Notes: generated from the sequence alone by a model not told the origin. A stretch of 64,000 nucleotides of DNA from Thauera sp. (GCA_024235615.1 JACKMB010000002.1:124001-188000); one strand, 5' to 3'; positions 32,877-43,700 are shown, numbered from the stretch's first letter. Program-made: numbers and translations.

Positions 32877-34052
32877 ATGGAAATCGAATACTGGTGGCTG
32901 CTCGCGCTGCCGCTGTTCTTTGCGCTCGGCTGGCTGGCCGCGCGCATCGACATCCGCCAGGTGGTGCAGGAGTCGCGCGCGCTGCCGCGTTCCTACCTGA
33001 GCGGGCTCAACTTCCTGCTCAACGAGCAGCCCGACAAGGCGATCGACGCCTTCGTAGAGGCGGTGCGCATCGATCCGCAGACCGTCGAGCTGCACTTCGC
33101 GCTCGGCAGCCTGTTCCGCCGTCGTGGCGAGACCGATCGCGCGATCCGCATCCACCAGCTGCTGGTCGACCGCGAGGACATCAGCGAGGATCACCGCCTG
33201 CAGGCGCTGGGGGAGCTCGGCCAGGACTTCCTCAAGGCCGGGCTGCTCGACCGTGCCGAGGCCGCCTTCGTGCGCCTGCGCGGGACGCGCGCCAACGACG
33301 TCGCGCTGCGCTACCTGCTCGAGATCTACCAGCAGGAGAAGGACTGGGCGAAGGCGATCGAGGTCGCCGAGGCGCTGCCCGGCCATGAAGGCGTGATCTG
33401 GCACACCGAGGTCGCCAACTTCCACTGCGAGCTCGCCGCCTCGGCGCTGGCGAACTCGCGCCACGACGACGCGCAGGTGCATCTGGACCGTGCATTCGAG
33501 GTCAATCGGCGGTGCGTGCGCGCGAGCCTGCTGCTCGGCGATCTGCTCGCGGCCCAGGGGCGCGACGAGGAGGCGCTGGAGGCCTGGAAGCGCATCGAGA
33601 ACCAGGATCCGAACTATCTCGCCCTCGTCGCCGAGCGCGTCATGGACGCATGCGGTCGTCTCGGGCGTGTGGCGCAGGGCCACCAGCTGCTGCGCGCCTG
33701 GCTCGCGGCGCACGCCTCGCTCGACCTGCTCGACGAGCTCTTCCACTGGGAGCTCGAGCGCGAAGGGCCCAAGGCGGCCTACGAGATGGTGCGTGAGGAG
33801 CTGCGCCGCAACCCGACCCTGCTCGGCCTCGACAAGCTGCTCGAGGCGGCGGCGTTGAACGCGCCGGCAGAGCAGCGCGCAGACATCGATCTGATCAAGC
33901 AGCTCATCCATGGCCATACCCGGCGTGTCGCGCGCTACCGCTGCAACACCTGCGGCTTCAAGGCGCGCCAGTTCCACTGGCGCTGCCCGGCCTGCGGCGG
34001 CTGGGAGACCTATCCACCGCGGCGCACCGAAGAGTTCGACCTGACGCCCTGA
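32877..34052 (+). CDS. lapB: Lipopolysaccharide assembly protein B (YciM)
   Basis: A 391-residue protein with an N-terminal membrane anchor (about 3-20, WWLLALPLFFALGWLAAR), a run of TPR motifs (about 45-340) and a C-terminal rubredoxin-like zinc/iron knuckle with CNTCG and CPACGGW. LapB is the adaptor that presents LpxC to FtsH and so limits lipid A synthesis. The length and domain order are standard. It pairs with lapA upstream. Confidence 0.95.
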   Translation: MEIEYWWLLALPLFFALGWLAARIDIRQVVQESRALPRSYLSGLNFLLNEQPDKAIDAFVEAVRIDPQTVELHFALGSLFRRRGETDRAIRIHQLLVDREDISEDHRLQALGELGQDFLKAGLLDRAEAAFVRLRGTRANDVALRYLLEIYQQEKDWAKAIEVAEALPGHEGVIWHTEVANFHCELAASALANSRHDDAQVHLDRAFEVNRRCVRASLLLGDLLAAQGRDEEALEAWKRIENQDPNYLALVAERVMDACGRLGRVAQGHQLLRAWLAAHASLDLLDELFHWELEREGPKAAYEMVREELRRNPTLLGLDKLLEAAALNAPAEQRADIDLIKQLIHGHTRRVARYRCNTCGFKARQFHWRCPACGGWETYPPRRTEEFDLTP

Positions 34053-34132
34053 AGCGCGGCGAACCCGGCGGGCCGGTCGGGAGTCCACCTCCCGGCGAAC
34101 CCTCCCGAAGAACCCCACCCCACAGGGCAACA

Positions 34133-35023
34133 ATGGAATTCAGGACGCTGGAAGACTACGTCGGCCGCACGCCGCTGGTGCGCCTCAAGCGCATCAACGC
34201 CGGCCGCAACAACGTGATCCTCGCCAAGCTCGAGGGCAACAACCCGGCCGGCTCGGTCAAGGACCGCCCGGCGCTGTCGATGGTGATGCGCGCCGAGGCG
34301 CGTGGCCGGATCAAGCCGGGCGACACCCTGATCGAGGCCACCAGCGGCAACACGGGCATCGCGCTCGCGATGGCCGCGGCGATGCGCGGCTACCGCATGA
34401 TCCTGGTGATGCCGGAGAACCAGAGCGTGGAGCGCCGCCAGACCATGCGCGCCTTCGGCGCCGAGCTGGTGCTGGTGCCGAGCTCGGGCGGCATGGAGAT
34501 GGCGCGCGACATCGCGGAGAAAATGCGCGACGAGGGCCGCGGCATCATCCTCGACCAGTTCGCCAACCCGGACAACCCGGTGGCGCACTACGAGGGCACG
34601 GGTCCGGAGCTGTGGGAGCAGACCGACGGCCGCATCACCCACTTCGTCAGCTCGATGGGGACCACCGGCACGATCATGGGCACCTCGCGCTTCCTCAAGG
34701 AGCGCAATCCCGACATCTGCATCGTCGGCTGCGAGCCGGAAGAGGGCTCGTCCATCCCCGGCATCCGCAAGTGGCCCGAGGCCTACCTGCCGAAGATCTT
34801 CGAGCGTCCGCGCGTCGATCGTTTCGAGCGCGTCAGCCAGGCCGACGCCGAGGAGATGACCCGGCGCCTCGCGCGCGAGGAGGGCATCTTCGCCGGCATC
34901 TCCTCCGGCGGCGCGATGCATGTCGCGCTGCGCATCGCCGCCCAGGTCGAGAACGCGGTGATCGTCTCCATCGTCTGCGACCGCGGCGACCGCTACCTGT
35001 CGACGGGCGTGTTCCCGGCCTGA
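34133..35023 (+). CDS. cysM: Cysteine synthase B (O-acetylserine sulfhydrylase B)
   Basis: A 296-residue PLP enzyme of the beta-substituting family. The PLP lysine is in GNNPAGSVKDRPAL; the phosphate-cradle loop is EATSGNTGIALA; the C-terminal GISSGGAMHVALR-type loop is also present. N-terminus TLEDYVGRTPLVRLKRI is CysM-like. It makes cysteine from O-acetylserine and sulfide or thiosulfate. It starts 80 bp after lapB. Confidence 0.96.
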   Translation: MEFRTLEDYVGRTPLVRLKRINAGRNNVILAKLEGNNPAGSVKDRPALSMVMRAEARGRIKPGDTLIEATSGNTGIALAMAAAMRGYRMILVMPENQSVERRQTMRAFGAELVLVPSSGGMEMARDIAEKMRDEGRGIILDQFANPDNPVAHYEGTGPELWEQTDGRITHFVSSMGTTGTIMGTSRFLKERNPDICIVGCEPEEGSSIPGIRKWPEAYLPKIFERPRVDRFERVSQADAEEMTRRLAREEGIFAGISSGGAMHVALRIAAQVENAVIVSIVCDRGDRYLSTGVFPA

Positions 35024-35033
35024 GGCTCTCCGG

Positions 35034-37208
35034 GTGGCTGCGCAGCCGGGGACGCGGGAGTCGATCCGCGTGGAGACTTCGGCTGGGGGTTTCGAGCTGC
35101 CTTGCGGCGGCCGCAGTCGCCGCGCGCTGGCCTGCTCGCTCGTCCTGCTGATGCTGGTGACGGCCGTGCCCCTGGCGGGCGCGGCCGTGTTCCGCGTGCT
35201 CGCTGCCCGGGTCGGCGAGATCGCCGGCCCCGGTTTCGCCGTACACGAGCTGCGCGTGCGCCTGGATGCGCCTGCGCAAGGGGGCGAGGTCGACATCGGC
35301 CGCCTGCGCATCGGTGCGCGCGAGTGGCGCGCGCTCACGCTGCGCTGCGGAAGGCTGCGGATCGACGCCGGCGGGCTCGCTTGCAACGCGGCGCGCATGG
35401 AGCAGGGCGGGCGGAGGCTGCCCTTCGAGGCCGACGTCGACCTGGCGCTCGGTGCGGGTCCGGTGCGGATCGCGCTGCGCCTGCCCGATGGCGGCCGCAT
35501 CGAGGCTGGCACCGAGGCGGATGGCCGCCTCCGCGCCCGGCTGCACCGGCTCACCCCTGCCGCGGCCGCGGACCTGCTCGAGCCCTGGCTCGGCGACCTG
35601 GCCGCCGGCCTGCGCGGATTCAAGGCGACCGGCGTGCTCGACGCCGAGCTCGACTACCGGCCTGCCGACGCGGGCGCCACGACGGCGAGCCTGCGCGGCC
35701 GTCTCGCCGGCGGGGGCTTCGGCCGCGCCGACGGATTGCTCGCGGCCGAGGGCGTGGGCGCGGATTTCACCCTCGAGGCGCGCTCGACGGGCGCGGTGTG
35801 GTCCTGGTCGGCGCAGCTCGACTGGGATGCCGGCGCAGCCTACATCCACCCTCTGCTCGTCGAGGCCGGCCCGCGATTGCGCGCGCGCGGGCGCTTCGAT
35901 GGGCGCCGGATCGAGCTCGAGCGCGCCGAGCTGGCGCTCGACGGGCTCGCGGCGGCATCCGCGCGCGGCGTGATCGACACCGCCGCCGGCACGCCGGATG
36001 CCCTCTCGATCGAGCTCGCCGGCGCCGACCTTGCCCGCATCGGCCCGCGCTGGCTGGCGCCGCTGCTGGCGCCGGCGAGTGCGCAGCGGCTGCGCTTCGA
36101 GGGGCGGGCGGATGCGCGCGTGGAGCTGCGTGCGGGCCGCCTGGAGACGCTCGCCGTGGAACTGCACGGGGCGGGTTTCGGCCTCGCGCCGCCGCTGGGT
36201 GGGGGATCCGCCAGGGGTGACGACGGCAAGGAGGTGGTGCCCGTCGAAGTGCTCGCCCTCGGTCCGGTGGATGGGCGCGTGCGCTGGTCCTCGCGCGGCC
36301 CGGGTGCGGCCGCCCTGCAGGTCGGGGGCGGGCGCTGGGAGAAGCTCGCGCTCGGCGCCTTCGCGCTCGATGCCGCGCTCGAGCCGGCCGGGCTGCGCCT
36401 TGCGGGTGCGCGCATCCCGCTGCTCGACGGCACGCTGGTGCTTCAGGATCTCGCCCTCGGCTGGTCCGCCGCGGGCTGGGAGGGGAGCGGCGGCGTGGTG
36501 CTCGAGCCGGTGTCGATGCCGCTGCTCTCCGAGGCGCTCGGCCTGCCGCTCATGGCGGGGGTGATGTCGGCCGCGTTGCCGGGTCTGCAGTTCGGCCCGG
36601 GCGAGCTCGTGCTCGACGGTACGCTCGCGGTGTCGGTGTTCGGCGGCTGGCTGCAGGCGAGCGGGCTGCGCGTGCGCGAACCCTTCGGCGTCGCCTCGCA
36701 CCTGACGGCCGAGATCGAGGCGCGTCACATCGACCTCGCCCAGCTCACCGAGACCTTCAGCTTCGGCAGCATCACCGGCCACATCGATGCCGACGTGCGC
36801 GGCCTGGAGCTGTCGAACTGGCGGCCTGCCGCCTTCGACGCCCGCATTGCCAGCATCGCCGGCGACGAGCGCCGCCGCATCAGCCAGCGCGCGGTGGAGA
36901 ACATCAGCGCGCTTGGCGGCGGGGGCGCGCTCGCGGCGGTGCAGCGCAGCGTGCTGCGTCTGTTCGAGACCTTCGGTTATCGCGAGCTCGGCCTGCGTTG
37001 CCGGCTTGCCAATGGGGTATGCGAGATGGGCGGCCTGGATGCGGAGCCGGACGGCGGTGTGCGCGCCGATGGCGGCTTCACCATCGTGCGCGGCGGCGGC
37101 ATCCCGGCGCTCGACGTCATCGGCTACAATCGGCGCGTGGATTGGAACGAACTGGTGGCCCGCCTGCAGCGCGTGGTGGCCGAGGACGTCTCTCCCACGA
37201 TCGATTGA
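35034..37208 (+). CDS. ydbH: YdbH family intermembrane lipid transport protein
   Basis: A 724-residue protein with one N-terminal membrane segment (about 30-52, ALACSLVLLMLVTAVPLAGAA) and a long beta-rich periplasmic part with AsmA-like repeats. The C-terminal region LPLMAGVMSAALPGL, SFGSITGHIDADVRGLELSNW and ISQRAVENISALGGGGA resembles YdbH. Together with the downstream ynbE- and ydbL-like genes it makes the ydbH-ynbE-ydbL set, proposed to form a bridge moving phospholipids to the outer membrane alongside TamB and YhdP. The GTG start at 35034 is the ORF limit and not well supported; a later GTG near 35070 is possible. Confidence 0.75.
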   Translation: MAAQPGTRESIRVETSAGGFELPCGGRSRRALACSLVLLMLVTAVPLAGAAVFRVLAARVGEIAGPGFAVHELRVRLDAPAQGGEVDIGRLRIGAREWRALTLRCGRLRIDAGGLACNAARMEQGGRRLPFEADVDLALGAGPVRIALRLPDGGRIEAGTEADGRLRARLHRLTPAAAADLLEPWLGDLAAGLRGFKATGVLDAELDYRPADAGATTASLRGRLAGGGFGRADGLLAAEGVGADFTLEARSTGAVWSWSAQLDWDAGAAYIHPLLVEAGPRLRARGRFDGRRIELERAELALDGLAAASARGVIDTAAGTPDALSIELAGADLARIGPRWLAPLLAPASAQRLRFEGRADARVELRAGRLETLAVELHGAGFGLAPPLGGGSARGDDGKEVVPVEVLALGPVDGRVRWSSRGPGAAALQVGGGRWEKLALGAFALDAALEPAGLRLAGARIPLLDGTLVLQDLALGWSAAGWEGSGGVVLEPVSMPLLSEALGLPLMAGVMSAALPGLQFGPGELVLDGTLAVSVFGGWLQASGLRVREPFGVASHLTAEIEARHIDLAQLTETFSFGSITGHIDADVRGLELSNWRPAAFDARIASIAGDERRRISQRAVENISALGGGGALAAVQRSVLRLFETFGYRELGLRCRLANGVCEMGGLDAEPDGGVRADGGFTIVRGGGIPALDVIGYNRRVDWNELVARLQRVVAEDVSPTID

Positions 37209-37232
37209 ATCTGCATGTACCGCGAGGACGGC

Positions 37233-37427
37233 ATGAACCCTGCTGCGCGCTGGCTGTTCGCGGCTGCGCTGGTTGCGAGTACCGCGGCCTGCGTCACGAT
37301 CAACATCTATTTCCCGGCCGCGGCGGCCGAGAAGGCCGCCGACCGCATCATCGACGAGGTGTGGCAGCTGCGCGAGGGTGCGGGCAGCGCGCCTGTCACG
37401 CCGCCGGCCGCGGGAGGCACGAAATGA
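37233..37427 (+). CDS. ynbE: YnbE-like small outer-membrane lipoprotein
   Basis: A 64-residue lipoprotein. ATG 37233 is chosen for its Shine-Dalgarno (GAGGA 7 bases before); the earlier ATG at 37215 lacks one. The signal peptide ends in the lipobox STAAC, so the mature protein starts at Cys20 and continues VTINIYFPAAAAEKAADRI. It sits between ydbH and ydbL. In the E. coli system YnbE is the outer-membrane partner of YdbH. It overlaps ydbL as ATGA. Confidence 0.75.
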   Translation: MNPAARWLFAAALVASTAACVTINIYFPAAAAEKAADRIIDEVWQLREGAGSAPVTPPAAGGTK

Positions 37428-37864
37428 AATCCCCTTCGATGCCGTCCGCTTCCCTGACGGGGCGCGTGGCGGCCGTGTTCATCGGCCTCGCACTCGCCTT
37501 CGCGGTGCATGCGCAGGGCAACCTCGAGATCGACACCCCGGCGATCTCCGCGCTGCGCAAGGCGATGCAGCAGCGTCATGCGCAGCTCGCGCCGCTGTAT
37601 GCGTCGGGCGCGGTGGGGATCGCCGCCGACGGCACGGTGAGCCTGCGCGACGCCGCGGCGGTGCCGCTCGCGCAGCGCGCGCAGGCCAACGCCGCGGTCG
37701 CGGCCGAGAACGCCGACCGCGCCGCGCTCTACCGCGAGATCGCGCGTGCCAACGGCCATCCGGAGTGGGAGGGCGAGGTGCGGCGCACCTTCGCGCAGCG
37801 CTGGCTCGACCGCGCCCAGCCGGGCTGGTGGGTGCAGCAGGGCGCTTCGTGGTCGAGGAAATGA
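37424..37864 (+). CDS. ydbL: YdbL family DUF1318 periplasmic protein
   Basis: A 146-residue secreted protein. The signal peptide (about 1-32) is cleaved after AFAVHAQ-type residues. The DUF1318 core follows: ISALRKAMQQRHAQLAPLYASGAVGIAADGTVSLRDA, QAVVAAENADRAALYREIARANGHPEWE-like and FAQRWLDRAQPGWWVQ. YdbL is thought to control YnbE multimerisation at the YdbH bridge. Start and stop overlap its neighbours (ATGA on both sides), consistent with tight co-translation. Confidence 0.88.
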   Translation: MKSPSMPSASLTGRVAAVFIGLALAFAVHAQGNLEIDTPAISALRKAMQQRHAQLAPLYASGAVGIAADGTVSLRDAAAVPLAQRAQANAAVAAENADRAALYREIARANGHPEWEGEVRRTFAQRWLDRAQPGWWVQQGASWSRK

Positions 37865-38652
37865 TGCCGGTCCTCGTCTTCGACATCGAAACCATTCCCG
37901 ACGTCGCCGGCATCCGCGCGATCGAGAACCTGCCCGCGGGTCTGTCCGACTTCGAGGTTGCGGAGTGGGCGTTCCAGCAGCGCCGCGCCAGCCACGGCAA
38001 CGACTTCCTGCCGCACCACCTGCAGCGTGTGGTGGCGATCTCCTGCGTGCTGCGCGATGCGCAGCATTTCCGCGTGTTCTCGCTGTCCGAGCCCGAGAGC
38101 GGCGAGGGTGAGATCATCCAGCGCTTTTTCGACGGCATCGAGCGCTACACGCCGCAGATCGTGTCGTGGAACGGCGGTGGCTTCGACCTGCCGGTGCTGC
38201 ACTACCGCGGCATGCTGCACGGGGTGGCGGCGCCGCGCTACTGGGACCAGGGCGAGGGCGACTACCACGACTCGCGCGACTTCAAGTGGAACAACTACAT
38301 CAGCCGCTACCATAGCCGTCATCTCGACCTGATGGACCTGCTGGCGCTGTACCAGCCACGCGCCAACGCGCCGCTCGACGATCTCGCCAAGCTCATGGGC
38401 TATCCCGGCAAGCTCGGCATGGACGGTTCGGCGGTCTGGCAGGCCTGGCAGGAGGGGCGGATCGCCGAGATCCGCGACTACTGCGAGACCGACGTCGTCA
38501 ACACCTACCTCGTCTACCTGCGCTTCGAGCGCATGCGCGGGCATCTCGACGCCGCCGCGTGGGCGGCGGAGGTGGAGACGGTGCGCGAGGCGCTCGGCCG
38601 CATCGACGCGCCGCACTGGAAGCAGTTCCTCGCCGCCTGGCCGCAGGGCTGA
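37861..38652 (+). CDS. Predicted 3'-5' exonuclease (PolB-like exonuclease domain)
   Basis: A 263-residue protein of the DNA_B_exo2 (PF10108) family. The ExoI motif VLVFDIETIPDVAG lies at residues 3-16, ExoII in IVSWNGGGFDLPVLHYR, and ExoIII-like IRDYCETDVVNTYLVYLRF near the C-terminus, giving the metal-binding acidic residues of the DEDD superfamily. It lacks a polymerase domain. Its start overlaps the ydbL stop (ATGA). The physiological substrate is not known. Confidence 0.9.
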   Translation: MMPVLVFDIETIPDVAGIRAIENLPAGLSDFEVAEWAFQQRRASHGNDFLPHHLQRVVAISCVLRDAQHFRVFSLSEPESGEGEIIQRFFDGIERYTPQIVSWNGGGFDLPVLHYRGMLHGVAAPRYWDQGEGDYHDSRDFKWNNYISRYHSRHLDLMDLLALYQPRANAPLDDLAKLMGYPGKLGMDGSAVWQAWQEGRIAEIRDYCETDVVNTYLVYLRFERMRGHLDAAAWAAEVETVREALGRIDAPHWKQFLAAWPQG

Positions 38653-38698
38653 ACGGCGCGGCACCTGCTCCATCCCCATCCCCTTACAGGAGAGCAAC

Positions 38699-38941
38699 AT
38701 GGGCATCATCGGAACCATCCTCATCGGCCTCATCGTCGGCTTCGTCGCGCGCCTGCTGCACCCGGGCAAGGACGGCCTCGGGATCATCATGACCTCGCTG
38801 CTCGGCATCGCCGGCTCGCTGGTCGCCACCTACGGCGGCCAGGCGCTGGGCATCTACCATGCGAACGAGGGCGCGGGTTTCCTCGGCGCGGTCGTCGGTG
38901 CCGTGGTGATCCTCTTCGTGGTGACGCGCCTCAAGAAGTGA
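38699..38941 (+). CDS. GlsB/YeaQ/YmgE family stress-response membrane protein
   Basis: An 80-residue very hydrophobic protein with two to three membrane segments: IIGTILIGLIVGFVARLL, a glycine-rich LLGIAGSLVATYGGQALG, and FLGAVVGAVVILFVVTRL. It starts after a Shine-Dalgarno (AGGAGAG). The family (transglycosylase-associated, PF04226) is linked to general stress in several bacteria, but its mechanism is unknown. Confidence 0.92.
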   Translation: MGIIGTILIGLIVGFVARLLHPGKDGLGIIMTSLLGIAGSLVATYGGQALGIYHANEGAGFLGAVVGAVVILFVVTRLKK

Positions 38942-38978
38942 TCGCGTTCCGCGGCACGGAAAAAACCGCAAAAAAACT

Positions 38979-39006
38979 TTGACAAGTTCTTTGTCGTGTC
39001 TATAAT
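38979..39006 (+). promoter_or_regulatory. Sigma-70 promoter of tRNA-Val
   Basis: TTGACA (38979-38984), 16 bp spacing and TATAAT (39001-39006) both match consensus exactly, with the tRNA starting 15 bp after the -10. Confidence 0.88.
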
Positions 39007-39020
39007 GCGGGACTTCAGCA

Positions 39021-39096
39021 GGCGCGTAGCTCAGTTGGTTAGAGCACCACCTTGACATGGTGGGGGTCGTTGGTTCGAATCCAATCGCGCCTACCA
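39021..39096 (+). tRNA. tRNA-Val (anticodon GAC)
   Basis: A 76-nt tRNA: acceptor GGCGCGT/GCGCGCC-type pairing, D-arm AGCTCAGTTGGTTAGAGC, anticodon arm CCACC TTGACAT GGTGG with anticodon GAC, T-loop GGTTCGAATCC and encoded CCA. It reads GUC and GUU codons. Confidence 0.96.
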
Positions 39097-39180
39097 GGAT
39101 TCTGGAGTCGAAAAGTCATGTTCCGAACTACCACTCAGGCCGGAAACTGAACAGGTCGGCTCCGCTTGTCTGCTAAGAGA

Positions 39181-39210
39181 AAAAAGCGCGCCTAGACCGC
39201 GCTTTTTTTT
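39181..39210 (+). terminator. Rho-independent terminator after tRNA-Val
   Basis: AAAAAGCGCG (39181-39190), a 7-base loop and CGCGCTTTTT (39198-39207) followed by more T. A-run and T-run are symmetrical, so it may act in both directions. It lies before thrS. Confidence 0.85.
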
Positions 39211-39281
39211 CGTCCACGTTTTCCCGATTTCCTCTGCACGTTCCGCGCTTCGCGGAGCGCCAACAGTCCGAGGCCAAAGTC

Positions 39282-41201
39282 ATGCCCAACATCACGCTCC
39301 CCGATGGTTCCGTGCGCAGCTTCGATCATGCGGTGACCGTTGCCGAGGTCGCAGCCTCGATCGGCGCCGGTCTCGCCAAGGCGGCGATCGCCGGTCGCAC
39401 CGACGGGAAGCTGGTCGATCTCTCGCATCGCTTCGAAGCGGACGCGGATCTCGCCATCGTCACCGACAAGAATGCCGAAGGCCTCGAAATCATCCGCCAC
39501 TCCACCGCCCACCTGCTCGCGCACGCGGTGAAGGAGCTCTTTCCCGACGCCCAGGTGACGATCGGGCCGGTGATCGACAACGGCTTCTACTACGACTTCT
39601 CGTACAAGCGCCCCTTCACCCCCGAGGACCTGCAGGCGATCGAGCAGCGCATGGGCGAGATCGCGAAGCGCGAGATTCCCGTGCATCGCGAGGTGTGGCC
39701 GCGCGACAAGGCGGTGGACTTCTTCAAGGGCATCGGCGAGCACTACAAGGCCGAGATCATCGCCTCGATCCCGGCGGGCGAGGACGTCTCGCTGTACCGC
39801 CAGGGCGATTTCATCGACCTGTGCCGCGGCCCGCACGTGCCCTCGACCGGCAAGCTCAAGGTCTTCAAGCTCACCAAGCTCGCCGGCGCCTACTGGCGCG
39901 GCGACTCGAAGAACGAGATGCTGCAGCGTGTCTATGGCACCGCGTGGGCGAAGAAGGACGAGCTCGACGCCTACCTGCACATGATCGAGGAGGCCGAGAA
40001 GCGCGACCACCGCAAGCTCGGGCCGCAGCTCGACTTCTTCCATCTCCAGGACGAGGCTCCTGGTGCGGTGTTCTGGCATCCCCGGGGATGGCGCCTTTTC
40101 AATACCCTGATCGGCTACATGCGCGAACGTCAGGAAGAGGCCGGCTACGTCGAGGTGAATACGCCCGACGTCATGGATCGCGGGCTGTGGGAGACGTCCG
40201 GTCACTGGCAGAACTACCGCCAGAACATGTTCACCACGGTCACCGAGGACGAGCGCGTCTTCGCCCTCAAGCCGATGAACTGCCCGGGTGCGGTGTCGAT
40301 GTTCGCGCAGGGGTTGAAGAGCTACCGCGATCTGCCACTGCGTATGGCCGAGTTCGGCAAGGTGCACCGCTACGAGCCGTCCGGTGCGCTGCATGGGTTG
40401 CTGCGCGTGCGCCACTTCACCCAGGACGACGCGCACATCTTCTGCACCGAGGATCAGATGGAGCAGGAGTGCAAGGACGTCGTCGCGCTGATCCTCGACA
40501 TCTACAAGGACTTCGGCTTCGACAACGTGCGCATCAAGCTGTCGACCCGCCCCGAGAACCGCATCGGCAGCGACGAGACCTGGGACAGGCTCGAGGGCGC
40601 GCTTGCTGCGGCGCTCGAGCACATGGGCATGGCCTACGAGCTGTTCCCGGGCGAGGGCGCCTTCTACGGCCCCAAGCTGGAGTTCGTGTTGCGCGACACC
40701 ATCGGCCGCGACTGGCAGTGCGGCACCCTGCAGGTGGACATGAACCTGCCCGAGCGCTTCGACATCCATTATGTGGCCGAGGACAACTCGCGCCGGCGTC
40801 CGGTGATGCTGCACCGCGCGCTGTTCGGTTCGCTGGAGCGCTTCACCGGCATCCTGATCGAGCACTACGCGGGGGCGATGCCGATGTGGCTCGCGCCGCA
40901 GCACGCGGTGGTGATGAACATCTCGGAAGGGCAGGCCGACTATGCGACCGAGGTCGCTGCACGGCTCAGGAAGGCGGGCTTCCGCGTCGAGGCGGATTTG
41001 CGCAACGAGAAGATTAACTATAAAATTCGCGAACATAGCGTGCAGAAGCTGCCCTACCAGATCGTCATCGGCGACAAGGAGAAAGCAGCGGGCCTGGTGG
41101 CCGTGCGTGCCCGAGGCGGCCAGGATCTTGGCCAAATGTCCCTCGATTCGCTGATCGAACGCTGGCGTCGCGAAGTTGAAGCGAAAGCCGGCACGGTCTG
41201 A
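39282..41201 (+). CDS. thrS: Threonyl-tRNA synthetase
   Basis: A 639-residue class II synthetase. The N-terminal TGS domain ([20 protein letters not shown]) is followed by the editing domain with [11 protein letters not shown], the catalytic core (about 245-535; zinc ligands include the cysteine of [11 protein letters not shown] and [11 protein letters not shown]) and the anticodon-binding domain. It charges tRNA-Thr and removes mischarged serine. First gene of thrS-infC-rpmI-rplT-pheST, as in E. coli. Confidence 0.98.
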   Translation: MPNITLPDGSVRSFDHAVTVAEVAASIGAGLAKAAIAGRTDGKLVDLSHRFEADADLAIVTDKNAEGLEIIRHSTAHLLAHAVKELFPDAQVTIGPVIDNGFYYDFSYKRPFTPEDLQAIEQRMGEIAKREIPVHREVWPRDKAVDFFKGIGEHYKAEIIASIPAGEDVSLYRQGDFIDLCRGPHVPSTGKLKVFKLTKLAGAYWRGDSKNEMLQRVYGTAWAKKDELDAYLHMIEEAEKRDHRKLGPQLDFFHLQDEAPGAVFWHPRGWRLFNTLIGYMRERQEEAGYVEVNTPDVMDRGLWETSGHWQNYRQNMFTTVTEDERVFALKPMNCPGAVSMFAQGLKSYRDLPLRMAEFGKVHRYEPSGALHGLLRVRHFTQDDAHIFCTEDQMEQECKDVVALILDIYKDFGFDNVRIKLSTRPENRIGSDETWDRLEGALAAALEHMGMAYELFPGEGAFYGPKLEFVLRDTIGRDWQCGTLQVDMNLPERFDIHYVAEDNSRRRPVMLHRALFGSLERFTGILIEHYAGAMPMWLAPQHAVVMNISEGQADYATEVAARLRKAGFRVEADLRNEKINYKIREHSVQKLPYQIVIGDKEKAAGLVAVRARGGQDLGQMSLDSLIERWRREVEAKAGTV

Positions 41202-41229
41202 TTTTGTGGTTTTCGTGGAGAGTTGAACC

Positions 41230-41751
41230 ATCGCTCAAGATAAGAAGCAGCGCGTAAATAGGGAGATCAACGCGCCCGAGCTCCGGCTGGTCGGCGAAGA
41301 AGGCGAACAGCTCGGAATCGTGTCCCTGAACGCAGCCCTCAACATGGCCGAAGAAGCCGGGCTGGATCTGGTCGAAATCGCACCGATGGCTGTGCCGCCG
41401 GTGTGCAAGCTGATGGATTTCGGCAAGTTCAAGTATCAGGAACAGAAGAAGGCCCACGAAGCCCGACTCAAGCAGAAGCAGGTGCAGGTCAAGGAGGTCA
41501 AGCTCCGCCCCGGCACCGACGAGAACGACTACCAGATCAAGCTGCGCAACCTCAAGCGCTTCCTGGAAGAGGGCGACAAGTGCAAGGTCACCCTGCGCTT
41601 CCGTGGCCGTGAGATGGCGCACCAGGAGTTCGGCCTGCGCCAGCTCGAGCGTGTCAAGGCCGACCTGGAGGAGCTGGGCCAGGTCGAGCAGATGCCCAAG
41701 ATGGAAGGGCGCCAGATGATCATGATCATCGCGCCCAAGAAGAAGCACTGA
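41230..41751 (+). CDS. infC: Translation initiation factor IF-3 (ATC start)
   Basis: A 173-residue IF-3. The start is the rare codon ATC at 41230: no ATG/GTG/TTG in frame precedes the conserved N-terminus ([21 protein letters not shown]), and GGAG lies 10 bases before it. The first ATG in frame (near 41344) would remove the N-domain. infC normally uses AUU or a similar codon so that IF-3, which rejects such starts, represses its own synthesis. Both the N-domain and the C-domain (about 85-170, [15 protein letters not shown]) are complete. Confidence 0.95.
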   Translation: MAQDKKQRVNREINAPELRLVGEEGEQLGIVSLNAALNMAEEAGLDLVEIAPMAVPPVCKLMDFGKFKYQEQKKAHEARLKQKQVQVKEVKLRPGTDENDYQIKLRNLKRFLEEGDKCKVTLRFRGREMAHQEFGLRQLERVKADLEELGQVEQMPKMEGRQMIMIIAPKKKH

Positions 41752-41896
41752 GCTTCTTCGTGAAGAAATTGCCCCGCGAGGGGCGAGACCGCGGGAGGGG
41801 GCTTCCCTCCGGCGGAAAACAAGTGGTGCCGGGTAACAAAACGCGCCGGGCTTTTCGGCGCTACCTGGTGTCATCCAAAAACATGGAGTCTCAGCA
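41752..41896 (+). promoter_or_regulatory. infC-rpmI intergenic RNA, possible L20 control region
   Basis: The 145-bp gap holds several small hairpins (TTCTTCGTGAAGAA, GCCCCGCGAGGGGC, GGAGGGGGCTTCCCTCC). In other bacteria ribosomal protein L20 binds RNA structures here to repress rpmI-rplT. The role is inferred from position; I see no specific consensus. Confidence 0.35.
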
Positions 41897-42094
41897 ATGC
41901 CCAAGATGAAGACCAAGAGCGGAGCGAAGAAGCGCTTCAAGGTCCGCTCCAGCGGTGGGATCAAGCGGTCCCAGGCGTTCAAGCGCCACATCCTGACCAA
42001 GAAGACGACGAAGGTGAAGCGTCACCTGCGCGGCATGACCGAAGTGCATGCGGCAGATGAAAAGCTGATCCGCGCCATGCTTCCGTACGCCTGA
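41897..42094 (+). CDS. rpmI: 50S ribosomal protein L35
   Basis: A 65-residue very basic protein starting [21 protein letters not shown], the L35 signature, and containing [19 protein letters not shown] Shine-Dalgarno-like GGAG lies 11 bases upstream. It is followed by rplT after 12 bp. Confidence 0.97.
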   Translation: MPKMKTKSGAKKRFKVRSSGGIKRSQAFKRHILTKKTTKVKRHLRGMTEVHAADEKLIRAMLPYA

Positions 42095-42106
42095 TAGGAG
42101 ACCGCA

Positions 42107-42466
42107 ATGCCCCGAGTCAAACGTGGTGTAACCGCCCGCGCCCGTCACAAGAAAGTCCTTTCCCAGGCCAAGGGTTACCGTGGCCGCCGCAAGAACGTCT
42201 ATCGCATCGCCAAGCAGGCGGTGATGAAGGCGGGTCAGTACGCCTATCGCGACCGTCGTCAGCGCAAGCGCCAGTTCCGCACCCTGTGGATCGCGCGTAT
42301 CAACGCCGCCGCGCGCGAGCTGGGCCTGACCTACAGCGTGTTCATGAACGGCCTCAAGAAGGCTGCGATCGAGATCGACCGCAAGGTGCTGGCCGACCTG
42401 GCCGTGTTCGACAAGCCGGCGTTTGCCGCGATTGCCGAGCAGGCCCGGGCCAAACTCGCTGCGTAA
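42107..42466 (+). CDS. rplT: 50S ribosomal protein L20
   Basis: A 119-residue L20: [20 protein letters not shown] with the basic N-terminal helix ([20 protein letters not shown]) and the globular end ([15 protein letters not shown]). It is needed early in 50S assembly and often represses its own operon by binding the leader RNA. A strong terminator follows. Confidence 0.98.
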   Translation: MPRVKRGVTARARHKKVLSQAKGYRGRRKNVYRIAKQAVMKAGQYAYRDRRQRKRQFRTLWIARINAAARELGLTYSVFMNGLKKAAIEIDRKVLADLAVFDKPAFAAIAEQARAKLAA

Positions 42467-43651
<1,185 letters not shown>

Positions 43652-43700
43652 GCGGCTTCGCACAAGCTGCGCCCTACCACGCAATCCGGGTAATCGAATC

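Noticed and set aside
41320-41751. infC starting at 41320
   Set aside because: Would delete the conserved N-domain; the ATC start at 41230 fits IF-3 much better.
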